Position numbers and translations under genes: made by a program. This document shows positions 1 through 11,693 of a DNA stretch of 64,000 bases, in pieces; the first letter of the stretch is position 1, and each line of letters begins with the position of its first letter. Source of the DNA: Rhynchospora pubera (taxonomy: Eukaryota > Streptophyta > Magnoliopsida > Poales > Cyperaceae); contig CM051459.1 in assembly GCA_028095005.1 (NCBI GenBank), positions 2,285,190 to 2,349,189 of the forward strand, read 5' to 3'. Below the pieces are notes generated by a model that worked only from the letters and a program-made list of their open reading frames with translations, ran no database searches and was not told the origin of the DNA.

Positions 1-3000
1 ATCACAATATTCTATATTTAATTTTTTTTACTATCTAAAATATAATTCATATATTATTTATTCACAAAGATTGGATTATACATGGTAATAACGCACAAAA
101 ATTGCAAATAATGCAATTCTGAGCATCATCTGAGTATTTCAATCGTTTTTTGGATTCATTATAAGTTATTTTATAAAAATAATCTACATTTAAACTCTTT
201 ATACTGTATAGAATACGATTCATATGTTATTTATTCAAAAAGATTGGATTATACAAGGTAATTACGCATATAAAGTGCAAATAATACCCAGAAAGTGCAA
301 ATAATGCAATTCTGAGCACCATTTGTGCATTTGAATCTTTTCTGGATTCATTCTAAGTCATTTCAGCACAATATTCAATATTTAAACTCTTTATATTATC
401 TATAATATGATTCTTATGATATTTATTAAGAAAGATTGGATAATACATAGTAATAACGCAAATAAACTTCAAATAATAAAATTCTGAGCATCATTTGAGC
501 ATTTCAATAGTTTCTGGATTCATTCTAAATCATTTGATCACAATAATCTACATTTAAACTATTCATGCTGTCCAGAATACTATTCATATGTTATTTATTC
601 AAAAATAATGGATTATAAACTGTAATTTAACATATATAGTACAAATAATGTACAAAAAGTGCAAATAATGCAATTCTGAGTATCATTTGAGAATTTCAAT
701 CGTTTCTGGATTTATTCTAAGTTATTCCATCACAAATATTCAATATTTATACTCTTTATACAGTCTAGAATATGATTCATATGTTATTTATTCAAAAATA
801 TTGGATTACACTTGGTAATTACGCTTATAAAGTGAAAATAATGCACAGAAAGTGCAAATAATGCAATTCTGAGCATCACAAAAATCTGAGCATCATTTCA
901 ATCGTTTCTGGATTCATTTTAAATCATTTCATCACAAAAATCTGAATTAAAACTCTTTATACCGTCTAGAGTACAATTCATTTGTTATTTATTCAAAAGT
1001 ATTGGATTATACATGGTAATTACGCATATAAAGTGGAAATAATGCACAGAAAGTTCAAATTATGCTATTCTGAGCTTCATTTGAGCATTTCAATCGTTTC
1101 TGGGTTCATTCTAAGTCATTTCATCATAATATTCTCTATTTAAACTCTTTATGCTGTCAAGAATATGATTCATATGTTATTTATTCAAAAATATTGGATT
1201 ATACATGGTAATTGCGCTTATAAACTACAAATAAAGCAATTATGAGTATCATTTGAGTATTTCAATCGTTTCTAGATTCATTTTAAGTCATTTCATTATA
1301 AAAATCTACATTTAAACTCTTTATACTATCTAGAATACGATTCTAATGTTATTTATTCCAAAAAATGGATTATACATGGCAATTACGCATATAAAATGCA
1401 AATAATGCAATTTTGAGCATCATTTGATAATTTCAATCGTTTCTGGATTCATGCTAAGTAGTTTCATCCTCATATTCCATATTTAAACTCTTTATACTTT
1501 CTTGAATATGGTTCATATGTTATTTATTGTAAAAATATTGGATTATACATGGTAATTTCGCATATAAACTGCAAATAATGCAATCATGAACATCATCTGA
1601 GCATTTCAATCGTTTCTGGATTCATTCTAAGTCATTTCATCACAATAATTTACATTTAAACACTTTATACCGTCTAGAATATGACTCATATATTATTTAT
1701 TCAAAAATATTAGATTATACATGACAATTACGCATATAAATTGCAAATAATGCAATTCTGAGCATTTCTATCGTTTGTTGATTCATTTTAAGTCATTTCG
1801 TCACAATATTCTGTATTTAAACTCTTTATACTGTCTAAAATATGATTCATGTGTTATTTATTCGAAAAGATTGGATTATACATGGTAATTACGCATATAA
1901 ACTGCAAATAATACAATTATGAGTATCGTTTGACCATTTCAATCGTTTCTGGATTCATTCTAAGCCATTTAATCACAATATTCTATATTTAAATTTTTTG
2001 TACTGTCTAGAATATGATTCATGTTTTATTTATTCAAAAAGATTGTATAATACATGGTAATTACGCATATTAACTGCAAATAATGCAATTCTGAGTATTA
2101 TTTGAGCATTTCAATCGTTTCAGATTTTATTCTAAGTCATTTCATCACAATAATCTAAATTAAAACTCTTTATACTGTCTAGAATATGATTCATATTTTA
2201 TTTCTTCAAAAAAATTATATTATACGCGATAATTACGCATAGAAAGTGCTAATAATGCATACAAAGTGCAAATATTGCAATTCTGAGCATCATTTGAGCA
2301 TTTCAATCATTTCTGAATTAATTTTAGGTCATTTCATTATAATAATCTATATTTAAACTCTTTATACTGTCTAGAATATAATTCTTGCATTATTTATTCA
2401 AAACAATTGGATTATACATGGCAAATACGCATATGAACTGCAAATAATTGAATTCTGAGCATCGTTGAACCATTTCAATCGTTTCTAGATTCATTCTAAG
2501 TCATTTAATCACAATATTCTATATTAGAATTCTTTATACTGTCTAGAATATGATTCATTTATTTTGTATTCAAAAATATTTTATAATACATGGTAATTGC
2601 GCATATAAACTGCAAATAATGCAATTATGAGCATCATTTCAGCATTTCAATCGTTTCTGGATTCATTCTAACTCATTTCATCACAATAATCTAAATTACA
2701 ACACTTAATACTGTCTATAGAATACAATTCATATGTTATTTATTCAAAAAATTAGATTATACATGATAATTACGCATATAAAGTGCAAATAATGCATACA
2801 AAGTGCAAATAATGCATTTCTTAACATCATTTGAGCATTTCAATCGTTTCTGGATTTATTCTAAGTCATTTCATCGCAATATTCTATATTTAAACTCTTT
2901 ATACTGTCTAGAATATGATTCATATGTTAATTATTTAAAAAGATAGTATAATACACGGTAATTACGCATATAAACTGCAATTAATGCAATTCTGATCATC

Positions 3001-4098
3001 ATTTGAGCATTTCAATCATTTCTGGATTCATTTAAGTCATTTCATCACAATAATCTACATTTAAACTCTTTATATTGTCTTGAGTACTATTGATATGTTA
3101 TTTATTAAAAAAATTAGATTATACATGGTAATTACGCATATAAATTGCAAATAATGCACAGAAAGTGCAAATAATACTATTCTTAGCATCATTTGAGCAA
3201 TTAAATCATTTCTGGATTCCTTCTAAGTAATTTCATCACAATATTCTATATTTAAACTCTTTATACTGTCTAGAATAACATTCATATGTTAATTATTCTA
3301 AAAGATTGTATAATACATGGTAGTTACACATATAAACTGCAATTAATGCAATTCTGAGCATCATTTGAGTATTTCAATTGTTTCTGGATTCATTCTATGT
3401 CATTTCTTCACTGTAATCTAAATTAAAACTCTTAATACTGTCTATAATACAATTCATATGTTATTTATTCAAAAAGATTAGATTATACAAGATAATTACG
3501 CAAGTGCAAATAATGCACTGATAATGCAAATAATTCAATTTTGAGCATCATTTGAACATTTCAATCGTTTTCGGAATCATTCTATTTCATTTCATCACAA
3601 TCATCTACATTTAAACTCTTTTTACTGTCTAGAATACGATTCATATGTTATTTATTCAAAAAGATTAGATTATACATGGTAATTACCCATATAAATTGCA
3701 AAGAATGCAATTCTGAGCATCATTTGAGCATTTCAATCGTTTGTGTATTTATTCAAAGTCATTTTATCTCAATATTCTATATTTAAACTCTTTATACTGT
3801 CTAAAATATAATTTATATGTTATTTATTCAAAAGTATTGGATTATACACGGTAATTACGCATATAAACTGCAAATAATGCAATTCTAAGCATCATTTGAG
3901 CATTTCAATCGTTTCTGGATTCATTCTAAGTCGTTTCATCACAATGATCTAAATTAAAACTCTTTTATACCATCTAGAATGTGATTCATATGTTATTTAT
4001 TAAAAAAGATTAGACTATACATGATAATTACGCATATAAACTGCAATTAATGCAATTCTGAGCATTATTTGAGCATTTCAATCGTATCGGGATCCATC
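1..4098. repeat. Satellite array, about 22 tandem monomers of 170-190 bp
   Basis: The phrase TTTAAACTCTTTATACTGTC and its variants recurs at about 191, 381, 553, 747, 941, 1141, 1312, 1482, 1651, 1815, 1990, 2161, 2351, 2526, 2700, 2891, 3061, 3251, 3427, 3612, 3781 and 3957. Spacing is mostly 164-200 bp. Each monomer also contains TTTCAATCGTTTCTGGATTC, a TTATTTATTCAAAA block and GGTAATTACGCATATAAA. The longer monomers carry an extra piece of about 20 bp, a local duplication around GTGCAAATAATGCACAGAAA. The array runs off the left edge of the window and stops inside a monomer near 4098. No coding potential is visible. Monomer length is in the range usual for plant satellites. Confidence 0.95.
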
Positions 4099-4349
4099 AA
4101 GAAGTAGAAAAATAAACGAACCTTATAAATTATGATAGATTCATTTTAATACATCCACGTTTTAGCCTTTGATGGGGTATCAAATAAACTTTAAAATTTA
4201 CAAAACTTATATAAAAACGCATTGGTCGTTAAATTAAATAAGATGAACAGTTTGGATTTGAAGTTATAATTTTAAATTTTGAAAAAGTAACTAAATAGTG
4301 GAATGTTGGCATTTGGGGGCAACCAAAATGTTAGCATTGGAACTCTTCT

Positions 4350-4485
4350 CAAGTGCAATTAGTGCAATTTTGAACATCATTTGAGTATTTGAATCGTTTC
4401 TGGATTTATTCTAATTTGTAAGTCATTTTATCGTAATAATATATATTTAAACTCTTTATATTGTCTAGAATATGATTTCAAAAGA
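4350..4485. repeat. Orphan partial satellite monomer
   Basis: A diverged monomer fragment contains GCATTTGA-like and TTTAAACTCTTTATATTGTC blocks. It is separated from the main array by about 250 bp of unrelated sequence (4099-4349) that holds no gene I can see. It is either the decayed array edge or the far side of an insertion into a monomer. Confidence 0.8.
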
Positions 4486-5624
4486 AATGAAATCCCATAT
4501 TAAAAAAAAATAGAATTTTGATCATGGCCTAATTCTCCAATTTATTCCAAATTAAATATATTTTGCTAGATTTCAAAATTTCTTCATATATTATATGCAA
4601 TAAATTTTATCTAGTACTAGCAGCAGTGCCCACCCAATGTGTGGGTGGACTTTAATGTGTGAAAATATTATTTGACAAGAATATATTGTCTATTTTCAAT
4701 ATTTAAGGTCAATATTATCTTGATCGGCGCTGAAGGCAGCAGCATCATTCGCTGACTTAAATAGATAAAATCGATAAAAGTTGACATGTCAAAACGTATG
4801 CTTTGTAAGTATTGGTGAATATTATAACTTTCAAATGCTATTGCTTGCATCATATCATTTTTTATATGTTAAGTACATATTGGAGCTGACATTAATTTAA
4901 ATACAGTGTTAAGGTAGGTATCAACTCCAAAGTTTAGAATTTATAACACAATAATATACATAAATTGACCAACTTCGTACATTAGGGCTGAGATATAAAC
5001 TGGATCCAATTTTTTGTGTTATGGTGCTTAATTAATGGACAGTTTAGCCTCAATAAGTACCCCTCAACTAATCTTAAATATGCAAATACAATGCAAGTCA
5101 ATAGAAGAGATAATAAAGCAATAAAAATAAAAACTAAAATATAGTCAAACTGATACCAGATAACCAAACCCCACAAAAATAGTTCCTCACGTCTTACCTA
5201 GCAGCTTTTTAAGCCAATTTAAAGCTACTACAAATGCCTTTATTTATTTATTATTATATTTTTTGGCTGAGCAATAAACCAAATTGAGGCTTTCGAAACG
5301 AAGAAATCTAGTTAAGATGTAAGTTTGGATAAGTCAGGAAGGATGTCAACTGTAACTTGATCATAAGCTTATCATTTCGGATCAAATACATTCCAATAAA
5401 TATACAGCAGCTTTATCCTCTGTTTCAAATCATGCATCTTCGTTGAACAAAATAAAAAGGGAAAAGAATCCTCTCTTCAAAGGCTTGTACACCCATATAC
5501 CGCACCAAAAGCAGCCATTGATCCAAGAGGAACAAAAAACACAGTAATTAATATTCTAGAATGCTACGAAAAACAAACGCATCATAAAATAATAAAGATG
5601 ATTAGCATCAGATTAACAATTTAT

Positions 5625-6190
5625 TCACAAGTTTTGTGCCGAAGATGGTGAGGCAAGTTGCAAAGGCCTGGAAAGCTTAGAGCAATTCCTTGTAATCCAT
5701 TGTGAAAATATCATCTCTCACCTTTAGGAACTGCGGTAAGACTGTTTCCTTCTGATCAGTTGCTGAAATAAGATGGAAGTTCTTAACAAACGCAACAGCG
5801 ACATGACCGTGGAAATTTAGGCACCAGCAATGTAGATGCTTCTACCAGCAACGCGCCTTATTCTTTAGCACCAGTTTAGGACCCACTACACTATTTGGAT
5901 TTGATTTTAAAGACACCGATTTCAACTCATTGGTACTGTCTTCTTCTCTGCTGGTTTGAGGAGAGGTTTGTAGAGTAGAGTGAATATGTCTGGAGCTGCG
6001 AGACTTGAGGAGGTTAAATTTGTAGGAGATCTTCCCGACCTCAAAATTGCCAACATATGGAGTGGGGCTGATGCATGTGGACCCAAAACACTTGTAGGAA
6101 AAGTAGGACCCACTTTGTGATGAAAGAAACTTCAAATCAATTCTGGTGGCTCACTGCCGTAGATTTTGGAGTCAATACCAAAGATCAGAT
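5625..6190 (-). pseudogene. TUBBY-like protein gene fragment (copy 1), inside Helitron
   Basis: The minus strand encodes C-terminal tubby-domain sequence. Recognisable stretches are GKISYKFNLLKSRSSRHIH, GPKLVLKNKARCW, LHCWCLNFHG, KNFHLI and FTMDYKELL, then AFQAFATCLT. The last resembles the conserved end of plant tubby domains. An exon start is visible at 6190, after a pyrimidine-poor CAG, reading LIFGIDSKIYGSEPPE. The fragment therefore came from genomic DNA, not from a cDNA. It is broken in several ways: a frame change near 6135, a TAG in place of a Trp codon at 5842-5844, and a TAA in place of the expected Ser codon at 5677-5679. The F-box and most of the N-terminal domain are absent. Plant tubby-like proteins bind membrane phosphoinositides, but no function is expected here. 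Confidence 0.8.
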
Positions 6191-6785
6191 CTGCAAGTCA
6201 CGACAAAAAACCATTGCATCATCATTACATTTGTGTCATTTTCTGTGTTTCTCTTCTTTTGTTTTTAGTTCTGGTCAAGGTAGGTATCGCATACGACATT
6301 ATCAGCTACATAGTTAGCATGAAAAATAATACAAAAAGTTGTTAATGCATAACAGAAGAAATTCAAGGTTTTCTTAAATGGAAGATACGGGATTAATGTT
6401 TGTGCAACTATGGATTAATCATTCTCCAAAATACAAGACAAATGAAAATGTTCATTGATCACAACCGAAAAAAGGGAAACTGCCAAGCCTCAACTAAAAA
6501 ATTACTATCAATCTTAGCATATTAAATAAGAGTACTGAAATCACCATACTGTGAAATCACCGGACCATCAACCCAAGACCGTGAACCACAAGTGCTATAC
6601 CAAGAAACTTTTAGTGTATTTGAAACAGTAGCAGTATGGTCAGACACCTATTCGTAAATCACCCCCCTCTAATCCCACAAAACGAGTAGAAGAACAACAA
6701 AAAGTAAGTACCCCCACCCATTCAGTCCAATAAAAAAAGAAGAACCAACATAACAGTACAAGGAATAGCCAGTACGAACATTGGC

Positions 6786-6866
6786 ATTTGAATTTTGGAT
6801 CTCGAAAAACGACTCTATGGCACGGGACCCTCTGTGCCATCTATGGCACATTAGCCATTCTCTATA
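6786..6866. repeat. Right-arm remnant of a TA-flanked hairpin element
   Basis: The stretch CTCGAAAAACGACTCTATGG followed by GGCACGGGACC and ACATTAGCCATT matches only the right arm of the full elements at 6887-7273 and 62583-62891. It is followed directly by a (TA)n tract. The left arm and core are missing. Confidence 0.75.
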
Positions 6867-6886
6867 TATATATATATATATATATA

Positions 6887-7271
6887 ATGGCTAACATGCC
6901 ATCGATGGCACGGAGGGTCCCGTGCCATCAAGTCATTTTTCGAGATCTAAAATTTAAACGGTCAATCCGAACCGTTCAAGTTGTTCTCCATATCGAAATA
7001 TCTTTGGAGACCAAATTTTATATTTTTTCGATTTTTTTTGCTATTTATTATTATTTTTAAAAATATTATGATTAGAGTATTTCAGGCCCTCCAATTTGAA
7101 AATATCATAATAAATAGCAAAAAAATTCGAAAAAATGTAAAATTTGGTCTCCAAAGGTATTTCAATATTTTGATCAACTTGAACGGTTTGGATCGACCGT
7201 TTGACTTTTGAATTTCGAAAAACAAATCGATAGAAAATTGATGGCACGTGCCATCGATGGCGCGTTAGCCA

Positions 7272-7273
<2 letters not shown>
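6887..7273. mobile_element. TA-flanked hairpin element, arm type GGCTAACATGCC (387 bp)
   Basis: It begins AATGGCTAACATGCCATCG and ends CGATGGCGCGTTAGCCATT, so the two halves are inverted copies of each other along the whole length. The core contains ACCGTTCAAGTTGTTCTCC on the left and the inverse on the right, meeting in a short centre near 7075-7100. (TA)n precedes it and (CT)n(TA)n follows. It has no coding capacity; short reading frames across it simply reflect the palindrome. It resembles Micron-type MITEs in its TA-microsatellite location. Confidence 0.85.
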
Positions 7274-7333
<60 letters not shown>

Positions 7334-7337
7334 AACC

Positions 7338-7724
7338 TTCAATCAAAGCGCTTTGACCGGAGTCTCGGTTAAACCCCGTCAGATCTCAAATTTGAAAATT
7401 CAAATGACCGATCCAAACCGTCAAATATGATCTCCATATTGAAATCTCCTTACAGACCAAAATTTTCATTTTTATGAATTTTTTAAGCATTTTTTTCGAA
7501 TTTTAAAAAATCGTTAATCTAATTTGTTCTGAACCCTAAAAAAATTGTTGTTTTTGAAAATCCGAAAAAAATACTTAAAAATTTCAAAAAAAATGAAAAT
7601 TTTGGTCGGCAAGGAGATTTCAATATGGAGATCATATTTGACGGTTCAGATCGGTCATTTGAACTTTCAAAATTGAGAATTGACGAGGTTTAACCGAGAC
7701 TCCGGTCAAAATGCTTTGATTGAA
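7338..7724. mobile_element. TA-flanked hairpin element, arm type TTCAATCAAAGCGCTTTG (387 bp)
   Basis: It begins TTCAATCAAAGCGCTTTGAC and ends in the near-exact inverse. The arm carries GGAGTCTCGGTTAAACCCCG. The core is the second type (AATATGATCTCCATATTG, ATCGTTAATCTAATTTGTTC). It is the same length as its neighbour at 6887-7273 despite unrelated arms. It is bounded by (TA)n on the left and (CT)n(TA)n on the right. A truncated relative with the same arm starts at 61543. Confidence 0.85.
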
Positions 7725-7729
7725 TCCTT

Positions 7730-7770
<41 letters not shown>

Positions 7771-7803
7771 CAATTTAGCCTCCTAAAATTTCGACATAGG
7801 AAC

Positions 7804-9573
7804 TGTTAGTCAAGTGCACAATTTTAATTTTTATAGCTAATTCCTTTAATTAACCACAAACAAGCATGCACAAACACGAATCTAGCACTTAAAGCCATTC
7901 ACACGAAGAGAAGGTTCAAGGTTTATACCTCTCTTGATATCGTAATCAAGAGGCTCGAACTGGCTAGGTTGTAGGTGGTGCGCGCTTCTAGCTCCTCCTT
8001 CGTGCCAAGCTCGTCCTCGAGTCCACCACGAAATTAACCAAGACCTACAAGCTTTGCTAGAAGCTAAAAGGTCTAGGCTAATCCCAAGCTTTCTCGCCTT
8101 CTTAATAACTCTTTAATTAAGTGGAGAGATTAGAGCTCAACACATGAGCAATGGTGGATAGATGAGGGAGAGAGAGGTGGCGGCCTAAGAGGGAGAATGG
8201 GGAGATGGGTGGCGGCCAAGGGAAGGAAGAGAGAGAGAGGAGCAAGGAGCCTCCACAAGGGTCCTTTTATAATGCTCAAACCCTAGCAAATAGTTCTCCT
8301 TATTTACCATTGTGCCACCTACCTACCACCCCTTCATGTGGCCGGCCATACATGGGCCCAAATGGGCTTTGCAAACTCTCCAAATTGATTTCCAATTCAA
8401 TCCATTTAATCCACCATTTGATGCTCTATATTTGGTCTATTTATTCAATAATAAATATCGGCCCATTTATTCAATTTAATATAACTATTTATATTAAATT
8501 GTGTTGTGTTGAATAATTATTAACTAATTAATAATTATCATGGGATTAGCTTATGCATTAAATCATTTCGATATGATCTGTTGAATTAATTAATTATATC
8601 GACATATAATCAATTAATCAACTTATCATATTTTCGCAAAAACACACTGATGCAAATAAATGATTAATGCACTGTTTGGTTATATTTCGATCTGTGTGAC
8701 CCTTTGAGGATTTATGCTAATTTGGACATGGAATTAAATCGCTATCTAATTCCAATAATCATAAGCGGTATCTAGCAACACGTTATGATTCCCAATTCGC
8801 ATAAATAATGTACTGCTACAGTATTTAAATCCTGCATAAGAGAATAAAAGTATTTCTCTATTTTGATTCTTATGTCTCACGATATCATCGTATAATCCAA
8901 TATAGGAATGTGTCATTCTTGCAGATTATACGTTTCTTGATCTAGAGATAATTGTATCAGTTGCTAGCAAACAATCTATCTCCATCAAGGGGCCCAAATA
9001 GATATCGTCACTCACTAAATAAATTAATGAGGGACATACGGTTTTCTTGATGATTTAACTTTTCCCCGCACAATTCAAGAGAACATAAATAACGTCCGTA
9101 TAGCAGCCCTTATCGGGAATCAGCGATAGACTATATTTATTGAACCTATCCTCATGTGGAAAAGATAAACATCTCAAACTTAGAATCAAAATCATAACGA
9201 AATAAATAATGACACATAACACAATCCATGTATTTATTTCGTTGGGTCATGTCCTGTACTATGTTCAATTAACATAAACATATGCAATTAAGTTGGTTAC
9301 TCTTAACCTATGATTTATAGAACTTAATCATCACTTAACTTGCATACAAATCTTATTGATAATTAATGTTCCTTGTTAATTATCAAGATTATGGACGTTT
9401 TAGATTTATTGTTGTCATTTACTACTAAATGAAAGACAGTGATCTATATTTCAGATCCTCAACCTGAATGAACTGTCAACACATAAATCAAGGAACAAAT
9501 GATACGAAATCATCAATGACATAAAACCATAGAAGTAGCAAAAAAGATTGGCTTCTAGGACATATCTCTAACA
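7804..9573 (-). mobile_element. Solo LTR, Angela-like Ty1-copia (1770 bp)
   Basis: On the minus strand it reads TGTTAGAGATATGTCCTAGA at its start and ends in CTAACA. It is flanked by the 5-bp target duplication GGAAC (7799-7803 and 9574-9578). Helitron copy 2 has the uninterrupted site at about 29160-29185, which proves insertion here. The start resembles the conserved beginning of Angela LTRs of monocots. There is no internal region, primer-binding site or polyprotein, so it is a solo LTR left by LTR-LTR recombination. It is younger than the Helitron copy that hosts it. Confidence 0.9.
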
Positions 9574-9649
9574 GGAACATCGACTTAACTAAAATATTGA
9601 AGCAATAGAGAATAATAATAGTGAAAAATTAAATTGGAGATAAACATAC

Positions 9650-10277
9650 CTGAACTTTCTTGCAGTTTACATCTGAAGCCACAAATCCAACTTTGGCGGT
9701 TACTGCAACTCAATAGGAAAAATTAGGAACGATACTAATCACAAATTATAAAAACTCAAATAACAAATGTTGAAATAGTAATGAGTGATTAAAACCTGAA
9801 ATAAATAATGTGTTGGATGAAGGACCTGTTTACAATAGTAACTTGCTCTCCGGAACCTTCTTTGGGACTCATACTATATATTGAGGAGAAATTGAAGATA
9901 AAAAGAAATTAGTAGTAATAAATCAAGGAATTACGTAATAATAAATTGAGTCACTTTGTTCTGTCAAAGAAAATATACAAACCCATAGATAAATCAACGA
10001 AAAAAGGAATTAGAAGACTTAAGAGGTATTGCGAAAAAATGAGAATATAATAAAATTCAATTCAAACAATTTAGAAAGAGAGATGTTGTCAATCTTTATT
10101 TGTTTGAGCGAAATAAAAGACAAAATTGAGAAATTGGAGTGTAGTGAGCGGAAATGAAAGAGAAGATAAAGATATAAATGAGAGAAATGAGTACTTACCA
10201 GTAGGTATTATCCAGCCATTGATCACAAACAAAAATTTCAGACCCGTCTTTTCCTTCACCTCCTCGGTATGTGCCAT
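9650..10277 (-). pseudogene. Exon-like pieces of unidentified origin inside Helitron copy 1
   Basis: Two blocks on the minus strand have credible splice sites and are kept in both Helitron copies. The block at 9702-9650 (53 nt, copy 2 at 29307-29255) lies between GTTGCAG and GTATGT and can read AKVGFVASDVNCKK. The block ending at 10199 with GTAAGTAC downstream can start at an ATG at 10277 and read MAHTEEVKEKTGLKF. I do not recognise the source gene. They could be further captured exons, from the TUBBY-like donor or another gene. No continuous reading frame joins them, so no product is proposed. Confidence 0.3.
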
Positions 10278-11429
10278 ATATATATATATTCTTCAACAAC
10301 TGATCGCTACGACATATAAAAAGGAAAAGAGAGGGGGTGAAGGGGTGGAAGGAGAACATATGAATTTCGAAATCTAAATTGAAACGCTGCAAAATTCAAA
10401 TTTCAAAATCAGCGCCAGGACGCTTCATCGGACGGCTCCCGTCTCTATCATTATGTCAGGTGGGCCCATTCGAACTGGGCCACTTTCATGTGGGGCCATC
10501 TCCCTCTTCTGAACCTGAATTGGGGCACTTCCATGTAGGGCCCTCTCCTTTCATGTAGGACCGGGGGTGAGGTGGGGTTGGGTTCAGTGCATCAGAGGTT
10601 AAGAGGAGGGAAGCGGTGGGTTTAGGGGAAGGATTTGGTCCTGACACAGGATTTGGATTCTAAGGTTTACAAAGGGGACGGCTGCCTACGGGCTCTTTAC
10701 TTTCCAAAAAAAAAAATTTAAAAAGAGAGAGGCGCTAAAAATTGTGAGTTCCGATAAAACGTAGAGATAAAACACTCTTCGTTCTGCGACACAATTTGAG
10801 CCGCAAATCAAATTTCTGTTTTAACAATCAATGGTGTAGAATAAAAATTAAAAACAATCAATGGTGCAAATTATTCAGACCAAAATTGTATCCTGAGATG
10901 TTACATCTTTCCATTGGTGCTTTTAATATAGCAGAGATAGAGATAGAACATGAGTTATTGCATTCGAAAAAAAAATGCTTAAAAATGAAGTCTGTAAAAA
11001 CTTTTTAGTTTTTACTCCATGATGGAGCATGTCGTTAGGCTAGGTCAGTAGGATGGGGTAACGATGAAATTGAAACATTTTTTGGGACGTGTTGGAGAAT
11101 ATACAGTTTTCAATATTGAAAAATATTTTGAGAAGGGCCTGTATGCAAAAGGGCGACGCAATTCCGATTGCGATTGGCGTTCGGATTTCGGAAGCGCCTG
11201 CTGTTTTGGTTTTTCATTCTGATTCCGTCTACGGATCCAACTCCAATCAATCTAGAGAGTGCAGAGTCCTTTCTGGTTTCTCCGACGCTTGACGCTTCCC
11301 TTCCCGTCCCGTCCCGTCCCGTCCCTTGTTTTCTTCCAGAGTCTTTTTTGGCCTACCAGAAACCAGAAAGCAGAAACCCTAAAGACGGATCCCTAAAGAG
11401 GCTAAGACCAATTACATTACAAGCATAGA

Positions 11430-11693
11430 ATGCCCTGCGATGGCTCTCGTTCCTCTCGCGACTTCTCTCCTCCAATTGGAGTCGCACGACGATCCCTCTC
11501 GCCTTCTCTCTCTCCATTCCATGGAATCTCTCCTCGACACTCAGAGACACCTCTTTCACTCCCAGCTCGACCAGCTCCACCGCTTGGTTGCCGCGCAGTG
11601 CCAGCTCACTGGCGTCAACCCCCTTGCGCAAGAGATGGTGCGTTTCCTTTTTCTTTTTCTTTTTGTCAATTTCTTATCCATCCAAATTTGTAA
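11430..11693 (+). promoter_or_regulatory. Out-of-frame upstream ATG overlapping the LD start
   Basis: An ATG at 11430 lies 10 nt before the LD ATG, in another frame, and stays open for 87 codons through exon 1 and into intron 1 as drawn. Its context (GAATGCC) is weaker than that of the LD start (GCGATGG). Ribosomes could initiate here and bypass LD, or the mRNA may start downstream of it. Whether the transcript includes it is not known from the sequence. Confidence 0.35.

Larger units (their letters stand above)
4617..10937 (-). mobile_element. Helitron copy 1, non-autonomous, with captured gene fragment
   Basis: Read on the minus strand the element starts TCTCTGCTATATTAA at 10937, preceded by A. 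It ends in CTAG at 4617-4620, followed by T, with the 7-bp-stem hairpin at 4627-4647 placed 6 nt before CTAG. These are the hallmarks of plant Helitrons: TC start, subterminal hairpin, CTRR end, insertion between A and T without target duplication. The same sequence with the same two ends occurs at 26401-30538 in different flanks, which confirms the boundaries. It carries a TUBBY-like pseudogene and other exon-like pieces, but no Rep/helicase, so it is non-autonomous. About 990 bp of hairpin elements and a 1770-bp solo LTR are nested inside. The hairpin bases outermost in this copy are partly mutated. The 5' end lies about 500 bp upstream of the LD start codon. Confidence 0.88.

Noticed and set aside
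1..4098. CRISPR-like regular repeat array
   Set aside because: The whole 170-190 bp monomer is repeated, with no unique spacers, and the genome is a plant; it is a satellite.
6075..6317. Plus-strand frame repeated in both Helitron copies
   Set aside because: It is the complement of the TUBBY-like exon and intron; its conservation is due to the Helitron copies.
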